Positions 35,330 to 43,143 of a stretch of DNA of 45,368 nt are shown here, piece after piece. The notes beneath the pieces are model-generated. The model was not told the origin of the DNA and did not search any database. It worked only from the letters and a program-made list of their open reading frames with translations. A program made the position numbers and the translations under genes. Numbering within the stretch: position 1 is the first letter of the stretch; every line of letters begins with the position of its first letter. Source of the stretch: an uncultured Eubacteriales bacterium (lineage in GTDB: Bacteria > Bacillota > Clostridia > Christensenellales > UBA1242); contig CATKYT010000007.1 in assembly GCA_949841245.1 (NCBI GenBank), forward strand, positions 1 through 45,368, read 5' to 3'.

Positions 35330-36121
35330 ATGGCAAGAAAAATCGTTGTTACAAGTGGCAAGGGTGGTGTCGGAAAAACCACCGTTTGTGCAAATTTGGG
35401 AGTTTATCTGTCAAGGCTTGGCTTCCGTGTTGTTTTGATGGATGTTGACATTGGTTTGAACAATTTGGATGTTATTATGGGTTTAGAAAGGCAGGTTATT
35501 TTCGACATAACAGATGTTGTGTCAGGTAAGTGCCGTGTAAGACAAGCGCTTATTCAAGACCCCAATTTTCCATCTCTTTATCTTTTGCCTTCATCACACA
35601 CTTATTCTTCTTCCAAAATTTCTGGGGAACATATTAAAAACATTACAGATGTAATTGATCATTCTTTTGATTACATTTTGATTGATTGTCCTGCGGGTGT
35701 TGAAGCAGGTTTTCACAGGGCAGTTTTTCCTGCAAATGAAGCACTTGTTGTTGTTACTCCGCATTTGTCAAGCATAAGGGATGCTGATAAAGTGGTTGGG
35801 CTTTTGTCGGAATATAACATTGAAAGCAAAGGATTAGTCATAAATCGTATGCGCGGTGATTTGCTTTTGTCTGGAGAACTTATGAATTTGGAAAGCATTG
35901 TTAAAGCCATGGGAATTCCACTTATGGGGGTTATTCCAGAAGATGACAGCATTTCTAAAACCACTTGTGATGGAAGAATTATGACTGATGGAGAAAGTGC
36001 CAGAGCGTTTACACTTTTGTCTGAAAACATCCATAATGGGTGCAAAAAGATTTATGATTGCACTTATAAATATCGTGGAATTATGGGCTATTTTAAACGC
36101 AATATTAAAAAACATGTTTAA
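35330..36121 (+). CDS. minD: Septum site-determining protein MinD
   Basis: IVVTSGKGGVGKTTVCANLGVYLSRLGFRVVLMDVDIGLNNLDVIMGLE; C-terminal amphipathic GIMGYFKRNIKKH-like membrane-targeting sequence. Start ATG 35330 after GAGG. Confidence 0.95.
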   Translation: MARKIVVTSGKGGVGKTTVCANLGVYLSRLGFRVVLMDVDIGLNNLDVIMGLERQVIFDITDVVSGKCRVRQALIQDPNFPSLYLLPSSHTYSSSKISGEHIKNITDVIDHSFDYILIDCPAGVEAGFHRAVFPANEALVVVTPHLSSIRDADKVVGLLSEYNIESKGLVINRMRGDLLLSGELMNLESIVKAMGIPLMGVIPEDDSISKTTCDGRIMTDGESARAFTLLSENIHNGCKKIYDCTYKYRGIMGYFKRNIKKHV

Positions 36122-36129
36122 GGAGATTT

Positions 36130-36345
36130 ATGAACAGAATTGATGAACTTCTTATTCGAGACAAGTTTACAAATTTGGAAAGCATTGCAGAAGTGTTAAA
36201 GGAAGAAATTACACCAATTGCCAGAAATTTTCTTTTAATGTCAGACGAATTAAAAGTTCGCTATAAACGCAATGGGGACAAGTTTGTTTTTAATGTGGAA
36301 ATTGAAGCCGACAGAATTAAACCTTTTGGAAACAGATTGTTTTAA
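36130..36345 (+). CDS. minE: MinE-like protein (short, divergent)
   Basis: 71 aa after minD; VLKEEITPIARNFLLMSDELKVRYKRNGDKFVFNVEIEADRIKP aligns by eye with the MinE C-terminal dimerisation domain. Confidence 0.55.
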   Translation: MNRIDELLIRDKFTNLESIAEVLKEEITPIARNFLLMSDELKVRYKRNGDKFVFNVEIEADRIKPFGNRLF

Positions 36346-36347
36346 AA

Positions 36348-36375
36348 AAAAGCCCACTAAAAGGGCTTTTGTTTT
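36348..36375. terminator. Rho-independent terminator (minD-minE 3' end; likely shared with convergent degV)
   Basis: AAAAGCCC-ACTAAAA-GGGCTTTTGTTTTTT. Confidence 0.8.
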
Positions 36376-37218
36376 TTAACAACCTTCAAAGGTAACAAAA
36401 CCATAACAATCAGGACCAGCGTGAGTTCCAACAACACAACCTATTTCATAAATTGGTGTAGTTTCTGGGTCAACATCAAGTTTGTCGGCGTATTTTGTTA
36501 AGAAATTTTTAATAAGTGGTGGGTTTGCTGAATGTCCAAAATAAATTGGATAGTCTTTGTTGCGTTTTCGAGAACATTCAACCAAGAATTCGTTTGCTTT
36601 TTCTCCCACTTTTTTGGCAATGTTGTTTACTTTGCCACCATCTAAGGAAATAATTGGTTTAATTTTGAGTGCAGATGCAGCAAAGTATGCTGTTGATGAA
36701 AGGCGACCACCTTGTTTAAGGTATTTAAGGTCGGTGACAACGGCATATAAATGAACCATTCGTTTAAGTCTTTCAAGTTCGGTAATTACTTGTTCTGGGT
36801 TTGCATCTTTGTTTGCTTTGATGAATTTGACAAGTTCCATAATAAGTGCGCCTTCTGCAAAAGTGGTTACACGGGAATCGCAGATGTAAGCATTTTCCAT
36901 TTTCAAATTTTCAACGGCATTTTTTGCTTGGGCGATTGTTCCTGCAAGGTCAGATGAAATGACAACAATTAAAACATACCAGTCTTTTTTGTTTACATAA
37001 GAATTTAATGCGGTTTCAAATTTATATTGGTTTGGTTGGCTTGTTTTAGGAATGATTCCTGTTGTTTTAAGTTTATGATAAAATTCATCATTTGGCAGAC
37101 CTTCTGGATATAAGTCGCCATTAAAATTTACTTCAATAGGCAAAATGGTTATGTCATTTTCTTCTTGAAATTGTTTTGGCATATCGCATGATGCTTCTGT
37201 GATTATTTTATATTTCAT
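36376..37218 (-). CDS. DegV family protein paralog 2
   Basis: MKYKIITEASCDMPKQFQEENDITILPIEVNFNG...PKTSQPNQYKFE...SSDLAGTIAQAK...LKYLKQGGRLSS...GTHAGPDCYGFV. Confidence 0.92.
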   Translation of the reverse strand: MKYKIITEASCDMPKQFQEENDITILPIEVNFNGDLYPEGLPNDEFYHKLKTTGIIPKTSQPNQYKFETALNSYVNKKDWYVLIVVISSDLAGTIAQAKNAVENLKMENAYICDSRVTTFAEGALIMELVKFIKANKDANPEQVITELERLKRMVHLYAVVTDLKYLKQGGRLSSTAYFAASALKIKPIISLDGGKVNNIAKKVGEKANEFLVECSRKRNKDYPIYFGHSANPPLIKNFLTKYADKLDVDPETTPIYEIGCVVGTHAGPDCYGFVTFEGC

Positions 37219-37329
37219 CTGATTTCTCCTGTTTTAATCTTAAAATTAGTTTATCAAATTTTGTTTAAAAAAGCAAATTATCTGAAAATTAATTTAAAAA
37301 TTTTAAGTAAATTAGAAAGAAACCAAAAC

Positions 37330-39006
37330 TTAGTTCTTTCTAAATAATTGTTTTGTGAAAGTGTAAAGTGAAATGACAACAACCAAATAATAAGCAAGAG
37401 AAATAAAGAAATTTCCTGATGTATAAAGAGAAGTTCGTAAGAAGCCCGATTGCATAGTTCCGCCACCCAAGAATGAAGTAAGGTCAGAATGGATGAAAGG
37501 CAACAAGCAATAGAAGAAGATGTTGTTTAAGAAAATGTTGCACAATGTTGCCACCGCAAATATAAGGATTGAAATGACAAGGTTTAGTTCAAACTTACGA
37601 GAAAGGTTCATTATGAAAATAGTAATTGTTGTAAAGAAGATTACTTGCAATTGAATTCCAAGCATTTTAAGAAGCAAGAAAACAAAGGGACTTATGAAAT
37701 AGATTGTATCCATGTTGAACACTGCAATCATAGCTTCCGGCAAGAAAGAATACATCAAAGCACCCCAAATGAAATTGATGAGAGTGAATGCTGCAATACA
37801 GAAAGAAGTGCAATAGAAAATTGCCAAAAATTGACCGGCAAAGACTTGATTGAAGGTGGCATTTTGTGAAATCAAAATGTCAATCTTTCCATGTTTCTTA
37901 TCAAGCCCAAAAAATTTGTATGCTAAGAAAATTCCAAATAAGATGGTTAAAAATCCAACTATGCTTAACATGAAATAGGTGTAGTCAAAAACTGAAACTT
38001 TGTATGAAGCGCTGTTGAAATTTAATGCTGATTGATATTGTGTGTAGTAAAGGCTTTCATCTTTAAGGAAATGGTTAATTTTTGTAAGGGCAACGCGGGT
38101 TTCTTCTTTGTAAACGTCATTATAGCCTTGAATTTTGTTTGCTCCGCCATAGTGGTTTTCCAAAACAAGCCTAAATTCAAATATAACGCCATATTTGGCA
38201 CTTTCACATGTCAATTTATAATTTGTGGCAAGGCTTTTCATTTCTTCCAAATCATCGGTGTTACCTGATGTTGCATTGCTGTTTATTTCTGTCATTCTTT
38301 GATAGATATTTTGTGTTTTTGCCAGTGCCATGTTGTAATAGGTGTCTTTCAAGGAATTGATTTCTTCTTCTGCGACATTCCAAATTTCCACTTTATTTAT
38401 GATTTCAAAAATCTTTGCAAAGTTGTCAATTGAATTGTAAAATTCTTTCAAAATCTCATTAGCGTTGTTTTTGTTTTCAATGGCACCAGAAAAATAATTG
38501 GACAATTCTTTCAATTGTTCAAAATCTTTTTTATAGATGATTAAATTTGTTTCAAAATCTTTCTTTTGTTCAAATTCTTCAACAAAAGTTTTCAATTTGT
38601 TTGTGTAACTTACAATTTCGTTGTAAGTGGCAGGAGCTGTTCCTGTAAATTGCGTTGTCTTTGCACCTTCTGTGGCTGATTGCAAAGTTTCAAATTCTTT
38701 TTTAATTTCACTTAATGTTTTTGAATCTTTATCATTAGAATTTAAGTTTATGTAATTTTCAGTTTGTTTAAGCAGAGCATCAAGATTGCTTTTACTGTCG
38801 ACAGTTTCCGTTTTGTCAAATGCAGTGAAAAAGTCCACAGTTGTGTCAGCGGTGATTTGTGTGCTGTATTGCGCTGATGGTGGAATTTTGTAAGCAATCC
38901 CAACAATAAAGCAAAGTGCCAAAACCACAACCAGAAAAATTATTGTAATTGGGTTTAACATAATACGCTTAAAGTCATAGGAAGCAATTTTAAAGACTTT
39001 TCTCAC
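37330..39006 (-). CDS. ABC-2 type transporter permease with large extracytoplasmic helical domain
   Basis: N-term TM, long hydrophilic insert, then multiple TMs; coupled by 4-nt overlap to the upstream ATPase. Confidence 0.85.
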   Translation of the reverse strand: MRKVFKIASYDFKRIMLNPITIIFLVVVLALCFIVGIAYKIPPSAQYSTQITADTTVDFFTAFDKTETVDSKSNLDALLKQTENYINLNSNDKDSKTLSEIKKEFETLQSATEGAKTTQFTGTAPATYNEIVSYTNKLKTFVEEFEQKKDFETNLIIYKKDFEQLKELSNYFSGAIENKNNANEILKEFYNSIDNFAKIFEIINKVEIWNVAEEEINSLKDTYYNMALAKTQNIYQRMTEINSNATSGNTDDLEEMKSLATNYKLTCESAKYGVIFEFRLVLENHYGGANKIQGYNDVYKEETRVALTKINHFLKDESLYYTQYQSALNFNSASYKVSVFDYTYFMLSIVGFLTILFGIFLAYKFFGLDKKHGKIDILISQNATFNQVFAGQFLAIFYCTSFCIAAFTLINFIWGALMYSFLPEAMIAVFNMDTIYFISPFVFLLLKMLGIQLQVIFFTTITIFIMNLSRKFELNLVISILIFAVATLCNIFLNNIFFYCLLPFIHSDLTSFLGGGTMQSGFLRTSLYTSGNFFISLAYYLVVVISLYTFTKQLFRKN

Positions 39007-39974
39007 TCGCGTTCCTCCTTGAAATAAGGGGTAAGGCTGGCAAAAATTTCTTCTGCTTTTCTGTTGAAATATCCTGCTCTGTGAATGGAAATTTTGTTTT
39101 GAGTTAAAAATCTTACAATGTCAGCGGTAAGTTCTTCATTGGCTTCAAACAAGATGCGGTGACCAAGAATTTTTACTTTTAAGCCATAATTTTCCATGAC
39201 CAATTTGCCAGAATAATGTGGATATTTTACCCAAATAAAAGCAAAATTTTGGTTTTGGCTTAATTTTTCACATTGTTCATTGTTTAAGATGTCTTTAAGT
39301 TCGCGTTCTGCCATGAAAAGATAGCGGTCACAAAGGTCTTGGATTTGTTCCAATTTATGACCGCAGATGATTACATGTGTGCCTTGTTGTTTGACAAGGT
39401 TGATGTAATGTTTAACCATTGTAACTAAGTCTTCTGGCAATGTTTTAAAAGGTTCATCCAAAATTAAAAGAGTTGGTTTTGTGATAAATGCCAAAGCCAA
39501 TGACATAAGTTTCTTTTCAAAATAAGAAAGGTCTTTAACCTTTGTGTTGATTTTGTTTTCAAGTTTAAATCTTTTCAAAATTTCAACAACTTTGTTTTTT
39601 TGTGTATGTCCACTTAAAAAATATAAATATTCAAGGTTGCTTTTAACTGTTTGATGTCTGAAAAACGATGGTGGGTCAAGGCAAACATTGATTTTGTGCA
39701 CAAGTTCTGGGTAAACGGTGATGTCTTTGCCATTTAAAAGCACATAACCATCACTTATTTGAAGCCCGCCAGAAATTGCCTTTATAAGGCTGGTTTTTCC
39801 ACTTTTGTTTTCTCCCACAATGCCTAAGCATTCACCTTTTTTCATGGTGAATGAAACATTCTTGACAAGAAACATATTTCTCATCATTACTGTAAGATTT
39901 TTTACTTCTAAAATGTTTTCCACATTTTCAGTTTGGGCATTATTTTCGTTTTCAACCAGATTTTGCTGAATCAT
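39003..39974 (-). CDS. ABC transporter ATP-binding protein
   Basis: Walker A GENKSGKTS, Walker B TLLILDEPF, H-loop VIICGHKLEQI; non-canonical signature LSYFEKK. Confidence 0.92.
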   Translation of the reverse strand: MIQQNLVENENNAQTENVENILEVKNLTVMMRNMFLVKNVSFTMKKGECLGIVGENKSGKTSLIKAISGGLQISDGYVLLNGKDITVYPELVHKINVCLDPPSFFRHQTVKSNLEYLYFLSGHTQKNKVVEILKRFKLENKINTKVKDLSYFEKKLMSLALAFITKPTLLILDEPFKTLPEDLVTMVKHYINLVKQQGTHVIICGHKLEQIQDLCDRYLFMAERELKDILNNEQCEKLSQNQNFAFIWVKYPHYSGKLVMENYGLKVKILGHRILFEANEELTADIVRFLTQNKISIHRAGYFNRKAEEIFASLTPYFKEERE

Positions 39975-40020
39975 ATATTTATTATATCAAATTAATAAAC
40001 AAAAGTAAAGAGTTTTACAA

Positions 40021-40043
40021 CAAAAAAGGGGCTTAATTAGCCC
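40021..40043 (-). terminator. Rho-independent terminator of the 40037-40879 gene, overlapping its stop codon
   Basis: Minus strand GGGCT-AATTA-AGCCC-C-TTTTTT; TAA stop at 40039-40037 lies in the hairpin. Confidence 0.75.
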
Positions 40044-40879
40044 ACAGTTTTGTCATTTTTTGTTGTTTCTGTTTTTGTTTCAGAATTTGGTGTGATTTCT
40101 TTTGTTGTATCATTTTCTATTGTATTTTCATTATATTCTGTTGCAACAATTTTTTTGTTCTTTTTAGTTTTTTCTTTTCTGCATTTATCTTTTCTTGCAT
40201 CAGCAATGGCTTTTTCACAAATATATTGTCTGTATTCTTCTGTCATTTGAGAAGGGTTTAATTGATAATAAAATTCCAATAATTTTAATTTTTTTGTTGT
40301 AATTTTTGAAAGAATATTTTTAATACCTTCTGCTTTCTTTTCTGTTATCAAACCTTTTTTAATTTCAGATTTTAATCGAAGTTTTAATGCGTTATTTAAT
40401 TTTTTTGAAAAGTTTTCTTTGTCATCAAACAACATAAATGGAATTGAATGCCAATTTTGTTGGTCGTAATATTTATCGTGGGTGATGACATCCAGAATAA
40501 TTGATTTCAGAGAGTCATTTTTAAAACTTTCAGTGTTGATGAATTTTTGCAAATATTCTTCGGAAACTTTTATTTGGAAAAATCTTTTTCCATATCTGAA
40601 TATGCAATCTTTTGGGTCTTCTGAGTCATAATGTGCACAATATGTGTAAGTTCTTTCTCCGTTTGGAAAAAAATCAAGAATGTAAAACTTTTCAGGTTCT
40701 ACAAATCCTTTCATATTTATTGGAATATTTGCATCATAAGTTTCTTTAAAACCTAAAAATGACCAACCTTCTTTATCAAAATCTTCCTCGATAAGTCTTC
40801 TGTAATCCACAGAAAATGCTTTTTTCAATTTTGTTTGTTCTGCATCTTCATAAAAATCTGGAATTGTTGCGTTTTTCAT
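40037..40879 (-). CDS. Hypothetical protein of unknown function, Lys/Thr/Glu-rich C-terminal tail
   Basis: 280 aa ORF, RBS AAAGGAG before ATG, own promoter and terminator. Confidence 0.75.
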   Translation of the reverse strand: MKNATIPDFYEDAEQTKLKKAFSVDYRRLIEEDFDKEGWSFLGFKETYDANIPINMKGFVEPEKFYILDFFPNGERTYTYCAHYDSEDPKDCIFRYGKRFFQIKVSEEYLQKFINTESFKNDSLKSIILDVITHDKYYDQQNWHSIPFMLFDDKENFSKKLNNALKLRLKSEIKKGLITEKKAEGIKNILSKITTKKLKLLEFYYQLNPSQMTEEYRQYICEKAIADARKDKCRKEKTKKNKKIVATEYNENTIENDTTKEITPNSETKTETTKNDKTVG

Positions 40880-40898
40880 TGTTTTCTCCTTTTTTATA

Positions 40899-40933
40899 AT
40901 TATAATATATCATCTCCCCCCCCCATTTGTCAA
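40899..40933 (-). promoter_or_regulatory. Promoter with G9 homopolymer inside the -35/-10 spacer (candidate phase-variable promoter)
   Basis: Minus strand TTGACA (40933-40928), AAT-GGGGGGGGG-AGATGA, TATATT (40909-40904), 18-nt spacer. Confidence 0.65.
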
Positions 40934-41013
40934 TAGGCAATTTCGGAAAAATTTACAAATTTTTAATTATAAATGTTTTGGTAATTATGGTTGGTTTGTG
41001 TTAAAATAATTTC

Positions 41014-43143
41014 ATGAGCGGATATGATTTGCAATCCTTAAATGAAGAACAAAAACAAGCACTCTTAGAAACTGAGGGTGTTGTTTTGGTGACTGCTGGG
41101 GCTGGAAGTGGTAAAACTCGTTTACTGACACACAGAATTTGTTATTTAATTGAACATGGAGTTTCGCCATTTAATATTTTGGCAATCACATTCACAAACA
41201 AAGCCACCAATGAAATGAAGTTGCGAATTGCACAGATGTGTGATTGCAATGTTTGGATTTCCACTTTTCATTCAATGTGTGTCAGAATTTTAAGAGAAAA
41301 TATCGATTTAATGGATGGCTACACAAAAAACTTTACCATTATTGATGAAAATGACAAAGACAAAATTATTAAAGATTTGCTTAAAAAACATCAGTGTGAA
41401 GACGATGAGAAGTCAAAGGTTACAACTCATCTTGACAACATCAAAAACAAAGGTTTGGATGTTGATGAATATTTTTCAGCATTGGCAGAATTTAATCACA
41501 ATAAAGACTTAAAAGTTTATGAAGCAATCTGCAATGAATATGAAGCATATTTGCATAAAAATAACGCTTTGGATTTTGATGACCTTTTAAATAAGACTTT
41601 GTTTTTGTTTCATAATTTTAAAGATGTGCTTTTTAAATATTCTGACCGATTTAAGTATATTTTAGTGGATGAATTTCAAGACACAAACCTTGTGCAGTAT
41701 AAATTAATCAAACTTTTGTGCAATGTTCATAAAAACCTTTTTGTGGTTGGGGACGAAGACCAATGCATATATTCTTGGCGTGGGGCAAACTATCACAATA
41801 TTGCCAGTTTAAAGGACGATTTTGAAGATGTTAAGGTGTTTAAGTTGGAAAGGAACTATCGCTCCACAAAAAGCATTTTAAACCTTGCCAATAATGTGAT
41901 TGCCAACAACAAAGAGAGAATCAAGAAAAATCTTTGGACAGAAAAAGATTTTGGAGAAGGACCTGTGGTCTTTACTGCATTTGATGAGCGTGATGAAGCC
42001 ATGTTTGTGGCTAAAACAATTGAAAATATGATGTGCGAAGGTTATTCTTACAATGATTTTGCTGTGCTTATGCGGGTCAATGCTTTGTCCAGAACGATTG
42101 AAGAAGGATTTTTATCTTATCAAATTCCTTATAAAGTTTATGGCGGTTTTAAGTTTTACGAGCGTGCTGAAATTAAAGTGATTTTGGCTTATCTTTCAGT
42201 TTTTGTCAATCCGAACGATGAAATTTCGCTTTTAAAAATAATCAATTTTCCTAAACGCGGAATTGGAGATGTAGCTGTGTCTTGTTTGCAAACAGAAGCA
42301 GGTGACGACACATTGTTGAATTATTTACTGAGTGAAAAGTTTTGTGAGTCTAAATATTATGCCAAACTTGGGCGTTTTGTAGAAGTTTTCAAAACTCTTA
42401 AAAGCCAACTTGAAAGTTTGCCACTTTATCAGTTTGTGGAAAAAGTGGTCAAGGGTTTTGGAATTGATGTTGCATATGCCGGTAAAGATGACGAAAGCAT
42501 TGATAAACTTGGAAACATAGATAGTTTGCTTGCAGGTGTTCAAGAGTTTTGCAATGACAATGAAGATGCCAATTTGTCAGATTTTTTGGCAAGTGTTATG
42601 TTGAAATCTGACAGCGATAATATTCAAGAAAATGGTTTTGTAAGTTTGGCAACCATTCACTCGGTTAAAGGTTTGGAATTTAAGTTTGTTTTTGTTATTG
42701 GTTTGGAAGAAGGACTTTTTCCGCTTGCAAGAGCAACTTTTTCTGTCAGTGAAATGGAAGAAGAAAGACGCCTTATGTATGTTGCCATCACGCGTGCAGA
42801 AGACAAAATCTTTTTATGTCATGCACAAAAGCGTTATATGTATGGCAAAAGTAACTATCAAGCAGAAAGCAGGTTTTTAAAAGAACTTGGAATTGTGGAT
42901 AAAAAGAAACCTAAAATCTTTTCCAGCATAAATGCTTATAAAGATGACTTTTTCAGAGAAGAAAAAGAAGAAGTTTTTGACAGTGGTTTTTTGGTTGGCG
43001 ACAAAGTCGAACATTCGCGTTTTGGAACAGGTGTTATTATCAATATTTCAGATGACGGACTGGTCGGTGACATTGAGTTTGACGATTTTGGAAAGAAAAG
43101 TTTGATGCTTAACATAGCATCGTTAATGAAGGTGGAAAAATGA
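41014..43143 (+). CDS. pcrA: ATP-dependent DNA helicase PcrA/UvrD
   Basis: SLNEEQKQALLETEGVVLVTAGAGSGKTRLLTHRI, DEFQDTNLVQYKL, VGDEDQCIYSWRGA, ATIHSVKGLEFKFVFVIGLEEGLFP; next to ligA. Confidence 0.96.
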   Translation: MSGYDLQSLNEEQKQALLETEGVVLVTAGAGSGKTRLLTHRICYLIEHGVSPFNILAITFTNKATNEMKLRIAQMCDCNVWISTFHSMCVRILRENIDLMDGYTKNFTIIDENDKDKIIKDLLKKHQCEDDEKSKVTTHLDNIKNKGLDVDEYFSALAEFNHNKDLKVYEAICNEYEAYLHKNNALDFDDLLNKTLFLFHNFKDVLFKYSDRFKYILVDEFQDTNLVQYKLIKLLCNVHKNLFVVGDEDQCIYSWRGANYHNIASLKDDFEDVKVFKLERNYRSTKSILNLANNVIANNKERIKKNLWTEKDFGEGPVVFTAFDERDEAMFVAKTIENMMCEGYSYNDFAVLMRVNALSRTIEEGFLSYQIPYKVYGGFKFYERAEIKVILAYLSVFVNPNDEISLLKIINFPKRGIGDVAVSCLQTEAGDDTLLNYLLSEKFCESKYYAKLGRFVEVFKTLKSQLESLPLYQFVEKVVKGFGIDVAYAGKDDESIDKLGNIDSLLAGVQEFCNDNEDANLSDFLASVMLKSDSDNIQENGFVSLATIHSVKGLEFKFVFVIGLEEGLFPLARATFSVSEMEEERRLMYVAITRAEDKIFLCHAQKRYMYGKSNYQAESRFLKELGIVDKKKPKIFSSINAYKDDFFREEKEEVFDSGFLVGDKVEHSRFGTGVIINISDDGLVGDIEFDDFGKKSLMLNIASLMKVEK

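Noticed and set aside
37312-37343. TTAGAAAGAA...TTCTTTCTAA inverted repeat at the ABC permease 3' end as terminator
   Set aside because: Stem is AT-rich, overlaps the stop codon region and lacks a clean U tract on the minus strand; too weak to call.
40916-40924. C9 tract as a pure assembly artefact
   Set aside because: Cannot be excluded without reads, but its exact position between a TTGACA and a TATATT upstream of an SD-bearing ORF favours a real element; kept as a finding with that caveat.
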